Shown: positions 24,013 to 31,778, counted from the stretch's first letter. The stretch is DNA of 33,485 nt from CAYOMP01 sp964405075 (GCA_964405075.1 CAYOMP010000017.1:1-33485), one strand, 5' to 3'. Numbers and translations: made by a program. The notes: generated by a model from the letters alone, not told the origin.

Positions 24013-24569
24013 TGAGAGTTATAGCAGGAAGTGCAAGAAGAATAAATCTTAGAACGTTAGAAGGGTTAGAAACAAGACCTACAACAGATAGAATAAAGGA
24101 AACTCTATTTAATATGATTAATCCATTTATTGGTGGTATATATTTCTTGGATTTGTTTGCCGGCAGTGGGCAGATTGGAATTGAAGCATTGAGTCGCGGT
24201 GCGAGAAATGCAGTATTTGTAGAACAAAATAAAGAGGCAATCAAATGTATTGAAGAAAATCTGGAAAAAACAAGACTGCAAGATAATGCAAAGGTAATGA
24301 ATTCAGATGTAATATCGGCTCTTAGAAAATTGGAGGGAAAATATACGTTTGAGTATATTTTTATGGATCCTCCATATGGTAAGAATCTAGAAAAGGAAGC
24401 GTTGAATTATTTAAAAGATTCAATGCTTGTTAATGATGAAACAGTTATAATTATAGAATCTGATTTGAAAACTACATTTGATTATCTTGATGAAATGGGA
24501 TTTGATATAATCAAGAGAAAAGAATACAAGACAAATTGTCATATGTTTATAGAAAAGAGGAATTTGTAA
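24012..24569 (+). CDS. rsmD: 16S rRNA (guanine966-N2)-methyltransferase
   Basis: RsmD methylates G966 of 16S rRNA using S-adenosylmethionine. The protein has 185 residues, the usual length. It shows the opening MRVIAGSARRINL, RPTTDRIKETLFNM, the SAM-binding motif FLDLFAGSGQIGIEALSRGA near 45-64 and the catalytic DPPY near 119-122. The family more often has GSGALG where this protein has GSGQIG. The gene sits directly before coaD, the standard rsmD-coaD order of Firmicutes and Actinobacteria. It starts within TAATG at the end of the lipoprotein gene. Confidence 0.95.
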   Translation: MRVIAGSARRINLRTLEGLETRPTTDRIKETLFNMINPFIGGIYFLDLFAGSGQIGIEALSRGARNAVFVEQNKEAIKCIEENLEKTRLQDNAKVMNSDVISALRKLEGKYTFEYIFMDPPYGKNLEKEALNYLKDSMLVNDETVIIIESDLKTTFDYLDEMGFDIIKRKEYKTNCHMFIEKRNL

Positions 24570-25049
24570 ATGTCAAGAGCTATATATCCGGGAAGTTTTG
24601 ATCCTGTTACACTAGGACATTTAGACATAATAAAACGTTCTTCTGATATTTTTGATGAAGTAATAGTAGGATTATTAAATAACAGTTCAAAAACTCCGTT
24701 GTTTTCTGTTGAAGAACGTGTTAATATGTTAAAGGAAACTACGAAAGATTTGAATAATATTAAAATAATTCCATTTAGTGGTCTTTTAGTAGATTTTGTA
24801 AAAGAAACGAATGCTGACGTGATAGTTAGGGGGTTACGAGCTGTAACTGACTTTGAGTATGAATTGCAGATGGCTCAGACTAACAAAGTTTTGTGTCCGG
24901 AGTTAGATACAGTATTTCTGACAACAAAATTAGAGTACGCATATCTTAGCTCGACTATAGTGAGAGAAGTCGCTTTGTATAATGGTGATGTTTCTAACTT
25001 TGTACCGGAGTATGTGGCTAAATGTATATACGATAAATATAACCAATAG
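24570..25049 (+). CDS. coaD: Pantetheine-phosphate adenylyltransferase
   Basis: CoaD transfers AMP from ATP to 4'-phosphopantetheine, making dephospho-CoA, the penultimate step of CoA synthesis. The 159 residues include AIYPGSFDPVTLGHLDI with the nucleotidyltransferase motif TLGH at 14-17, VIVRGLRAVTDFEYELQMAQTNK near 87-110 and the SSTIVRE motif near 128-134. The gene begins immediately after the rsmD stop, so translation is coupled. The window thus contains panC, panD, coaBC and coaD at two loci about 22 kb apart. Confidence 0.97.
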   Translation: MSRAIYPGSFDPVTLGHLDIIKRSSDIFDEVIVGLLNNSSKTPLFSVEERVNMLKETTKDLNNIKIIPFSGLLVDFVKETNADVIVRGLRAVTDFEYELQMAQTNKVLCPELDTVFLTTKLEYAYLSSTIVREVALYNGDVSNFVPEYVAKCIYDKYNQ

Positions 25050-25072
25050 AACTTTAATAAGGAGCGGATTTT

Positions 25073-25675
25073 ATGGGTAATAGGACTAGAATTGAAGAAA
25101 TGATAGAAAATATAGAAGATTACATTGGCAGATGTAAAACATCTCCTTTTTCAGCTAGTAAGATTATAGTTGGAAAAGAAGAAATAGAAGAATTATTAAC
25201 AGAATTAAAATTAAAAACACCAGATGAAATTAAACGTTATCAAAAAATTATTAATAATAAAGAGGCTATATTAGCTGATGCACAAGCAAAGGCAGATGCT
25301 CTTATTGCACAGGCAACAGTACAAACTAATGAATTAGTTAGTGAACACGAGATTATGCAACAGGCATATGCACAGGCAAATGAAGTAGTATTGTTAGCTA
25401 CTAAACAGGCTCAGGAAATTCTTGATAATGCTACTATAGATGCTAATAATATTAGAATGGGAGCAATTCAGTATACAGATGACATGTTAGCTAATTTGGA
25501 GGGGATTATCTCACATGCCATTGATATAAATACTGCAAAATATGAAAATCTTATCAAATCATTGCAAAGTTGTTATGATATTGTAAATAATAATAGAACT
25601 CAGTTGGCTCCACAGGATGAAGATAATCAGCCTGAAGAAGCAGTAACTGAAGAGGATGTTGAAGAACAAGAGTAA
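25073..25675 (+). CDS. Coiled-coil protein, SepIVA/DivIVA-like (often annotated ATPase)
   Basis: This 200-residue protein has no Walker motif, so the common name ATPase is not supported. Residues 1-50 (RIEEMIENIEDYIGRC, then SASKIIVGKEEIEELLTELK) form a small N-terminal unit. Residues about 52-165 form a coiled coil rich in Ala, Gln and Glu (AILADAQAKADALIAQA and AYAQANEVVLLATKQAQEIL). Residues 182-200 are an acidic tail. The pattern, as I recall it, follows actinobacterial SepIVA: a P-x-SA-x-x-IV-x-KEE-like N-terminus, a long coiled coil and a YxDxxLxxLE-like segment. SepIVA is also encoded near coaD. The gene lies 23 bases after coaD, with AAGGAG before its ATG, and closes the operon. Confidence 0.72.
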   Translation: MGNRTRIEEMIENIEDYIGRCKTSPFSASKIIVGKEEIEELLTELKLKTPDEIKRYQKIINNKEAILADAQAKADALIAQATVQTNELVSEHEIMQQAYAQANEVVLLATKQAQEILDNATIDANNIRMGAIQYTDDMLANLEGIISHAIDINTAKYENLIKSLQSCYDIVNNNRTQLAPQDEDNQPEEAVTEEDVEEQE

Positions 25676-25682
25676 AATAGAG

Positions 25683-25711
25683 GGGGAGTGTCAGGTTGAC
25701 ATTCCCTTTTT
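25683..25711 (+). terminator. Rho-independent terminator closing the rsmD-coaD operon
   Basis: GGGAGTGTCA (25684-25693) pairs with TGACATTCCC (25697-25706) over 10 bp with one G-U pair and a three-base loop, followed by five Ts (25707-25711). It separates this operon from the convergent ylbJ gene. Confidence 0.85.
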
Positions 25712-25734
25712 ATATCATAGGGAATAAAAGCTCT

Positions 25735-26712
25735 TTATTTGGAAATTAGCAGCAACGATATAATAAAACAAAGTAATCCAGAAATTATTTTACCGATTAT
25801 AAGATATTTAAGGGGAAGATTTGCTTCTTTTATAAAACTTATGCTTTGCATAAGGCAGGATAAGCCTCCAAAGGCAGTAGCCGACACTGTTAAGGCAAAT
25901 TTGTAATTATAATCTAAGGGAATAGCATTAATATGAGTTATCCCTGATGTAATTTCAAGATAGAGAATTACCAGTTCTCTAATTATTGAAGGTAAAAAGT
26001 GAAACTGGGAAACAATTGAGGAAAAAAGGGTAAATAGAATTATGTATCCTGCAAGTTTTAGAACTGTTTCGAAAGTGTTTGAAATAGCCATATCAATAAT
26101 TCTTGAAGTACTTGATGGTAGAATGGAGGTATTGTCTTTAGCAGAAACAGTTGAAGACTCTGATGATAGAGTTTTCTCAAAAGAATTTCTATCGGTTGGT
26201 TGCGTAGTGATAGCATTTTTGCGAAAAAGAAAAAAATGTGTTATATAAGCAATAATAAAAGTTGTTGTATATATAATAAATGCTATACTCATTTTTCTTG
26301 GAAAGAAATTATTAATTACAAAGCTTATAATAAAGGCAGGGCTGGCATTATTGATAAATGTTAGTAGATAACAGGCTTCATTTTTTTCAATTTTCTTATT
26401 AAAATATAGGTCAGAAACTATTTTGGCGCCCATAGGATAGCCACAGAATAATCCTATTATTAAGGCGAAACATCCATTTGCCGATAGATGTAATAAGTGT
26501 TTAAAAATTGGTTTGATAAAAAAAGTTAAATAGTGTAATGCATCAAAAGAGATTAAAATATTCGATATTAGTATAAATGGAAAAAGGGTAGGTAATACTT
26601 GGGTATACCAAAGAGATAAGGCATACTGAGTTGCTTTTAATGAGCATGATGGATTAGTAATAATGAATATTAATAATGCAAAAAATAAAAAAGAATAAAT
26701 TACTTTTTTCAA
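25735..26712 (-). CDS. ylbJ: Sporulation integral membrane protein YlbJ
   Basis: YlbJ is a nucleoside-recognition (GATE) domain membrane protein needed for spore formation in Bacillus, expressed in the mother cell. This protein has about eight hydrophobic segments and the typical stretches LWYTQVLPTLFPFILISNIL, IIGLFCGYPMGAKIVSDL and LLTFINNASPAFIISFVI. The first ATG is too far inside, so the start is non-ATG. TTG at 26712 gives MKKVIYSFLFF, a normal membrane-protein opening; TTG at 26757 would add 15 residues. Neither has a strong ribosome site. The gene is convergent with the rsmD-coaD unit. In Bacillus, ylbJ also lies next to rsmD (ylbH) and coaD, so the neighbourhood is conserved. Confidence 0.86.
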   Translation of the reverse strand: MKKVIYSFLFFALLIFIITNPSCSLKATQYALSLWYTQVLPTLFPFILISNILISFDALHYLTFFIKPIFKHLLHLSANGCFALIIGLFCGYPMGAKIVSDLYFNKKIEKNEACYLLTFINNASPAFIISFVINNFFPRKMSIAFIIYTTTFIIAYITHFFLFRKNAITTQPTDRNSFEKTLSSESSTVSAKDNTSILPSSTSRIIDMAISNTFETVLKLAGYIILFTLFSSIVSQFHFLPSIIRELVILYLEITSGITHINAIPLDYNYKFALTVSATAFGGLSCLMQSISFIKEANLPLKYLIIGKIISGLLCFIISLLLISK

Positions 26713-26783
26713 GGTTTTGGACTTTTCTTTTTTATAAAATATATTATAAAAAAACAAAGATATGATAAATGGAGGAAATAAAA

Positions 26784-28238
26784 ATGACAGTTAATGAATT
26801 ACAACCAAAAGAGGTTATGAAATATTTTATAGAACTTTCTTCGATTCCAAGAGGATCAAGAAATACAAAAGCGGCAAGTGATTATTGTGTAGAATTTGCT
26901 AAGTCTCACAATTTGTCATACATTCAGGATGAACATAATAATATCATAATAACAAAAGAAGCTTCTGAAGGATATGAAAACGTACCTGGAATTATAATAC
27001 AGGGGCATTTAGATATTGTATGTGAAAAAGAGGATGATTGTACCATTGATTTTGAGAAAGATGGTTTAACTTTATTAACTGATGGCAAATGGGTATGGGC
27101 TGATGGAACAACACTTGGTGCAGATGATGGTATTGCAATTGCTTATGCATTAGCATTATTGGCAGATGATTCTATCAAGCATCCTAAATTGGAAATGGTA
27201 TTTACTGTAGATGAAGAAATCGGTATGATTGGTGCCACAGCTATGGATTTATCATCTATTACAGGTAAATATTTAATTAATATTGACTCTGATGAAGAAG
27301 GTGTATTTTATACTTCTTGTGCAGGTGGTGTAACAGCATATTGTGAGATTCCAGTATCATATGTAGAAGAAACAAAAACAGAATATGAGATTAGAATTAC
27401 AGGATTAAAAGGCGGACATTCTGGAGCTGAAATTGATAAATATAGAGCAAATTCTAATGTTTTAATGGGAAGATTACTTCATGCTATAGATCAGGAAATC
27501 TGTTTTGGACTAACTAAGCTAATGGGCGGAGCGAAGGATAATGCTATTCCTAGACTTGCTGTAGCTAATATTTTCATTGATGATGAAGATAGTGATACTT
27601 TGGAAGCTATCTTAAAAGAATATAATGATATCTATAAAAACGAGTATGCTACAGCTGATCCAGATATTAGAATTGAATTTGTCAATAATGGGAAAAAGAC
27701 TGCTAATATGTTGCATCCACAGTCAAAGGAAAAAGTAATATTTATGTTATGTAATTGCCCTGGTGGAATAATAAAAATGAGTGTTGATATTAAGGGGTTA
27801 GTTCAGACATCGCTTAATATGGGTATTCTTACATTAGATGAAGAAAAACTTAGTTGTGTATTTGCAGTAAGAAGTTCTGTGAAATCTGAGAAGAATGATT
27901 TAATTAGCAGATTACAGTATATTTCTGAATTTTTAGGTGGAGAGGTAAGACTAGAAGGTGATTATCCAGCATGGCCATTTAATAAAGAGTCTAAGTTGAG
28001 AAATCTTTTAACTGCAAAATTTGAAGAACAGTTTGGTTATGAACCTAGAATTGCTGCTATTCATGCAGGAATGGAATGTGGTATTTTCATAGATAAAATT
28101 AGTGGATTAGATTGTGTATCTTTTGGACCGGCTCTTTTTGATATCCATTGTCCAGAGGAGAGAATGGATATTGAATCAGTTCAAAGATATTGGGAATATA
28201 TAAAGAACGTGTTGGAAGCAACAAAAGAGTTAGATTAA
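26784..28238 (+). CDS. pepD: Beta-Ala-His dipeptidase / aminoacyl-histidine dipeptidase (M20, PepD type)
   Basis: PepD-type enzymes cleave Xaa-His and other dipeptides with two zinc ions. The 484-residue protein has the M20 ligands: His75 and Asp77 in QGHLDIVCE, bridging Asp115 in GADDGIA, catalytic Glu144 and Glu145 in VDEEIGM, Asp168 in INIDSDEEG and His455 in DIHCPEERMD. A lid domain lies between about 190 and 390, with KGGHSGAEIDKYRANS at its start. The tail contains AIHAGMECGIF (His427). ATG 26784 follows GGAGG at 26771-26775; the ATG at 26769 is part of the ribosome site. It is divergent from ylbJ and is ended by its own terminator. Confidence 0.93.
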   Translation: MTVNELQPKEVMKYFIELSSIPRGSRNTKAASDYCVEFAKSHNLSYIQDEHNNIIITKEASEGYENVPGIIIQGHLDIVCEKEDDCTIDFEKDGLTLLTDGKWVWADGTTLGADDGIAIAYALALLADDSIKHPKLEMVFTVDEEIGMIGATAMDLSSITGKYLINIDSDEEGVFYTSCAGGVTAYCEIPVSYVEETKTEYEIRITGLKGGHSGAEIDKYRANSNVLMGRLLHAIDQEICFGLTKLMGGAKDNAIPRLAVANIFIDDEDSDTLEAILKEYNDIYKNEYATADPDIRIEFVNNGKKTANMLHPQSKEKVIFMLCNCPGGIIKMSVDIKGLVQTSLNMGILTLDEEKLSCVFAVRSSVKSEKNDLISRLQYISEFLGGEVRLEGDYPAWPFNKESKLRNLLTAKFEEQFGYEPRIAAIHAGMECGIFIDKISGLDCVSFGPALFDIHCPEERMDIESVQRYWEYIKNVLEATKELD

Positions 28239-28242
28239 TGTT

Positions 28243-28291
28243 TAGCGTAGTAGTTATGATTGATATGTGATATGACTGCTACGCTATTTTT
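28243..28291 (+). terminator. Rho-independent terminator after pepD
   Basis: TAGCGTAGTAGT (28243-28254) pairs with ACTGCTACGCTA (28275-28286) over 12 bp with one G-U pair, followed by TTTTT. The T tract runs into the start of the repeat element. Confidence 0.85.
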
Positions 28292-28520
28292 GATTCATAG
28301 GAAAGCTCTCCTATGAATCAAAGAAGCTTTACAATGGATGCGCGTTCGGCGCGAGAATGTGCCAAGGCACATTCTTTGTTCGGCGAATATTGAAGAGAAA
28401 GCTATACTTGTATAAGTTGAAGAACACAGAAATTGCTTGAAAAATTATGAGAACGTATTTCTCATAGATAATCGATGCAGAATTTGTCTGACGACATAGC
28501 TTTCAAAAAAAGATTGTTTA
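28289..28520 (+). repeat. Fullest copy of the intergenic hairpin repeat (copy 3)
   Basis: Four hairpins lie in a row. The first is a perfect 14-bp stem, 28289-28302 with 28309-28322 (TGATTCATAGGA and TCCTATGAATCA). The second is TGCGC (28339-28343) with GCGCG (28349-28353). The third is AGAATGTGC (28354-28362) with GCACATTCT (28367-28375), then a T-rich tail. The fourth is TATGAGAA (28446-28453) with TTCTCATA (28459-28466). Parts align with copies at 3182-3284 and 6426-6512. There is no ORF. From 28520 to 28620 the sequence is plain AT-rich DNA with nothing recognisable. Confidence 0.7.
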
Positions 28521-28665
28521 CATAATACTATTATTGTACACCTAAAAATAAAAACATAGTTAGTCATAAAGAATACATTTTTATCATAAAATAATAAACG
28601 TAGTAAATTGCAGCAGGAATGGTGGGATTTTTATTAAAGAAATTCATTTAAAAGCTTACGGATTT

Positions 28666-29496
28666 TTGCTTATATTATTAACAACATTTTCGTTAATATT
28701 ACAAAATAAAGTAATAGGATATAGTGGAATAGAGAATTTAAAGATAAATGTTAATGAAAGTGATATTTTTAGGGAGATTAAATTATCTAGTAAAGCTATA
28801 AAAAAATTGAAAGAATATGAAGAACAAGAAAAAATACCATTATACGAAGCTGTAACTGTACTTATGATTAAAAACAAATATGATATTTCTGACGTGAATC
28901 AATATCCAAATGGAAGTGAGCTGAAAAAGGATTTTAAATATATGTATGAAAAACGTCCTAAAGAGTTTAAGCAATTACTTGATACTTACAAAAGTGTTTT
29001 TGCGGATATTGAATATTTTCCAGTGGCAGAATCAGATATTAGTACGAGTAAGAACGTTGGGTATGGCGATTCATGGATGGCTGAGCGATTGTACGGAGGA
29101 AAGCGAGGTCATGAAGGATGTGATATTATGGCCGGTATTAATGAAAGAGATGTGTATCCCATAGTCAGTGTAAGTGATGGTACTGTTGAAAAAATGGGAT
29201 GGTTAGAAAAAGGAGGTTGGAGAATTGGGATTAGGAGTAAAAATGGTGCATATTTTTATTATGCTCATTTATCCAGATATGTGGAAGATATTAAAGTAGG
29301 TCAAAAAATAAAAGCTGGAGAGATAATAGGCTATATGGGTGATTCAGGATATGGTGAAGAGGGAACCGTAGGGAGATTTGACGTGCATTTACATTTTGGA
29401 ATATATATTAAAACAGAAAACAATGAAGAATTAAGTGTAAATCCCTATTGGGTTTTAAAATGTATAGAGGAAAACAGAATATTATATTCTTATTAA
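28666..29496 (+). CDS. M23-family (LytM-like) peptidoglycan endopeptidase, membrane-anchored
   Basis: M23 enzymes cut peptide cross-links in peptidoglycan with one zinc ion. The catalytic domain shows GHEGCDI (first His and Asp ligands), YPIVSVSDGTVEKMGW, YYAHLSRY, GQKIKAGEIIGYMGDSGYG and VHLHFGI (HxH), so all ligands are present. The N-terminus is hydrophobic (LLILLTTFSLIL) and acts as an anchor or signal. No ATG starts the frame: TTG at 28666 is given here but lacks a ribosome site. The frame is open back to 28570, and an ATT at 28633, six bases after GGTGGG, would give a proper Lys-containing N-region (KEIHLKAYGFLLIL). Residues 20-120 are a helical spacer with no known domain. Confidence 0.83.
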   Translation: MLILLTTFSLILQNKVIGYSGIENLKINVNESDIFREIKLSSKAIKKLKEYEEQEKIPLYEAVTVLMIKNKYDISDVNQYPNGSELKKDFKYMYEKRPKEFKQLLDTYKSVFADIEYFPVAESDISTSKNVGYGDSWMAERLYGGKRGHEGCDIMAGINERDVYPIVSVSDGTVEKMGWLEKGGWRIGIRSKNGAYFYYAHLSRYVEDIKVGQKIKAGEIIGYMGDSGYGEEGTVGRFDVHLHFGIYIKTENNEELSVNPYWVLKCIEENRILYSY

Positions 29497-29511
29497 AGAA
29501 ATGTCATTTTA

Positions 29512-29540
29512 GTGAAATTTAAGTATAACTATGCTATAAT
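29512..29540 (+). promoter_or_regulatory. Predicted promoter for the alarmone synthetase operon
   Basis: GTGAAA (29512-29517) and a perfect TATAAT (29535-29540) are separated by 17 bases, 30 bases before the start codon. It would drive the four tightly packed genes to the window end. Confidence 0.6.
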
Positions 29541-29570
29541 CTATATATTAATGTTTAAAGGAGCGATAAT

Positions 29571-30389
29571 ATGGAAACACAGATGTGGAGAGAACTTATT
29601 AGTCCATACGCACTTGCAGTAGAAGAATTAACAGTTAAGTTTAGACATATAATCAAAGAACATAAGGATAATGGTTTATATTCGCCAATTGAACAGGTTT
29701 CAGGACGTGTGAAAAGTGTATCGAGTATTCTTGAAAAGGTACAGCGTAAGAATATTCCTATGGAAGAAATCGAAATTCAAGTGGAAGATATTGCGGGAAT
29801 AAGAATTATATGCCAGTTTGTGGAAGATATACAGAAAGTGGTAGAAATTATTGAAAAACGTGATGACATGGAGATTAAATGTGTCAAAGATTATTTGACA
29901 GAAGCTAAGCCTAGCGGCTATAGAAGTTATCACTTAATAATTTACTATAAGGTAAACACCTTAAACGGACCTAAAAGATTACAGGCTGAGATTCAAATAA
30001 GAACATTAGCGATGGATTTTTGGGCAACAATTGAACATTCTTTGCAGTATAAATATAAAGAGAATATGCCGGAGCATATTAAAAAACGTCTTAACAGCGC
30101 AGCAAAAGCAGTGGATGTTTTAGACAATGAAATGTCATCTGTTCGTAGTGAGATTATGGATGCACAGAATTCATTCCAAATCAAATCTAATATTGTTACT
30201 GACATATTGAATAATATTCAGAATCTGTACAAATTTGCAAATAAACGTGAAGTTAACAAAATACAGGATGAATTTTATAGAATATATGAATTGAATGATA
30301 TTGAACAGTTGAAACGTTTTAATAAGCAATTAGATGTTATTTCAGAAGGCTATAGAGCACAAGCGGTGGCCGAATCGCATAAATATTAG
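29571..30389 (+). CDS. Small alarmone synthetase (GTP pyrophosphokinase, RelQ/YjbM-like)
   Basis: This 272-residue protein contains only the RelA/SpoT synthetase domain and no HD hydrolase, TGS or ACT domain. Such enzymes make ppGpp or pppGpp from ATP and GDP/GTP. The synthetase motifs are EDIAGIRI at 72-79, KPSGYRSYHL at 113-122, AEIQIRTLAMDFWATIEH at 139-156 and the Tyr-rich SLQYKYKENM after it. A C-terminal helical tail of about 70 residues makes it longer than RelQ of Bacillus (about 210). AAAGGAG precedes the ATG. It is the first gene of an operon with rsuA, separated by eight bases. Confidence 0.9.
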   Translation: METQMWRELISPYALAVEELTVKFRHIIKEHKDNGLYSPIEQVSGRVKSVSSILEKVQRKNIPMEEIEIQVEDIAGIRIICQFVEDIQKVVEIIEKRDDMEIKCVKDYLTEAKPSGYRSYHLIIYYKVNTLNGPKRLQAEIQIRTLAMDFWATIEHSLQYKYKENMPEHIKKRLNSAAKAVDVLDNEMSSVRSEIMDAQNSFQIKSNIVTDILNNIQNLYKFANKREVNKIQDEFYRIYELNDIEQLKRFNKQLDVISEGYRAQAVAESHKY

Positions 30390-30397
30390 AGGTTATA

Positions 30398-31114
30398 ATG
30401 AGATTAGATAAATTTTTGGCAGAAATGGGAATTGGTAGTAGAAGCCAGGTAAAAGAATACATAAAAAAAGGATTAGTGCTGATAAATGGCGAAAAAGCAA
30501 AAAGACCAGAAGAAAAAATTAATCCCAATGTGGATGAAGTATGCTATAATGGAGAGAATGTCAGATTTGCAGAATACGAGTACTATATGTTAAATAAGCC
30601 TGCAAATTATGTATCGGCTACAAAGGATAATGTTTCGGAAACAGTATTGTCCCTGATAAAGACACGTATCAGGGATGATTTATTTCCAGTAGGAAGGTTA
30701 GATAAAGATACAGAGGGATTGATGATAATAACCAATGATGGTGAGTTATCACATAACCTGCTTTCACCAAAGAAACATGTAGAAAAGACATATTTTGCAA
30801 GAGTTGAAGGAAAAGTAACTGATGAAGACGTGAAACTCTTTGAAGAAGGTTTGGATATTGGAGATGAAAAAATCACTAAACCAAGTTGCTTGAAAATATT
30901 AAAATCTGACGAAATATCAGAGATAGAGTTAACAATATCTGAAGGCAGATTTCATCAGGTTAAGAGAATGTTTGAGGCTGTTGATAAAAAAGTAATATAT
31001 TTAAAACGGTTATCAATGGGTAATTTAAAGTTAGATGAAAGTCTTCAATTGGGAGAATACAGACAATTAACGAATGAAGAATTGGAAATATTAAGGAGCA
31101 ATAATGTTAAGTAA
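30398..31114 (+). CDS. rsuA: 16S rRNA pseudouridine synthase (RsuA/RluB family)
   Basis: The enzyme converts a uridine in ribosomal RNA (U516 of 16S rRNA for RsuA) to pseudouridine. The 238 residues include an N-terminal S4 RNA-binding domain (MRLDKFLAEMGIGSRSQVKEYI, about 1-60). The catalytic domain has YYMLNKPANYVSA at 62-74, GRLDKDTEGL with catalytic Asp102, and EGRFHQVKRMFEA near 186-198. RsuA and RluB are similar and the exact target cannot be fixed by eye; the short length favours RsuA. It lies eight bases after the alarmone synthetase gene and overlaps the following gene by 11 bases. Confidence 0.88.
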   Translation: MRLDKFLAEMGIGSRSQVKEYIKKGLVLINGEKAKRPEEKINPNVDEVCYNGENVRFAEYEYYMLNKPANYVSATKDNVSETVLSLIKTRIRDDLFPVGRLDKDTEGLMIITNDGELSHNLLSPKKHVEKTYFARVEGKVTDEDVKLFEEGLDIGDEKITKPSCLKILKSDEISEIELTISEGRFHQVKRMFEAVDKKVIYLKRLSMGNLKLDESLQLGEYRQLTNEELEILRSNNVK

Positions 31115-31778
31115 TGTAAAAGCAGTTTTTTTTGATTTAGATGGAACCCTTATTGATTCTATGTGGGTGTGGAAGGAAATAGATATAGAATTTTTAGGGA
31201 AGTATAATATAGAATTACCAGACGATTTGCAAAGTAGTATTGAAGGGATGAGTTTTACTGAAACTGCAGAATACTTCAAGAATAGATTTAATTTTAAAGA
31301 GTCTGTTGAAGAAATTAAAGCTATGTGGAATGAAATGGCATATGATATGTATGTTAATAAGATAAAGGTAAAACAGGGAGTTTTAAAATTCCTTGATAGT
31401 TTAAAAGCAAAAGGAATTAAAACAGCAATAACTACCAGCAATTCTATTCCACTAGTAGAAGGTGTATTGAAATCACAAAATATGATGGACAAGTTTGATT
31501 TCATTTTAACTGCATGTGAAGTAGAGGCAGGTAAACCGGCACCGGATATTTATTTAGAGGCTGCTAAGAGATGTGATTTATCACCAGAAGAGTGTTTGGT
31601 ATTTGAAGATGTCCCTATGGGAATATTAGCAGGTAAGAATGCAAATATGAAGGTTTGCGCCGTTTATGATGAATTTTCAGAACCACAGGTAGAAAAAAAG
31701 AAGGATTTAGCAGACTTTTATATAAAGGATTTTTATGATGTAATAAATGAAACTTATGAGGTATTAGATAATGATTAA
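31104..31778 (+). CDS. HAD-family phosphatase (beta-phosphoglucomutase-like)
   Basis: This 224-residue protein is a HAD-superfamily hydrolase with an alpha-helical cap of the phosphoglucomutase/phosphoglycolate phosphatase type. Motif I is FFDLDGTLIDS with Asp11 and Asp13, motif II is TTSNS, motif III Lys is in AGKPAPDIYLEAA, and motif IV is VFEDVPMGI. All catalytic residues are present. Substrate is unknown; sugar phosphates or phosphoglycolate are typical. ATG 31104 has AAGGAG upstream inside the end of rsuA, so the two are coupled. Its own end overlaps the ygiQ start by eight bases. Confidence 0.9.
   Translation: MLSNVKAVFFDLDGTLIDSMWVWKEIDIEFLGKYNIELPDDLQSSIEGMSFTETAEYFKNRFNFKESVEEIKAMWNEMAYDMYVNKIKVKQGVLKFLDSLKAKGIKTAITTSNSIPLVEGVLKSQNMMDKFDFILTACEVEAGKPAPDIYLEAAKRCDLSPEECLVFEDVPMGILAGKNANMKVCAVYDEFSEPQVEKKKDLADFYIKDFYDVINETYEVLDND

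Noticed and set aside
23822..24244. Minus-strand open frame of 140 codons across the lipoprotein and rsmD junction
   Set aside because: It is antisense to two good genes, has no ribosome site, and no recognisable motif.
28520..28632. Possible small RNA or riboswitch before the M23 gene
   Set aside because: Only AT-rich sequence without a stable hairpin, terminator or conserved riboswitch core was seen.
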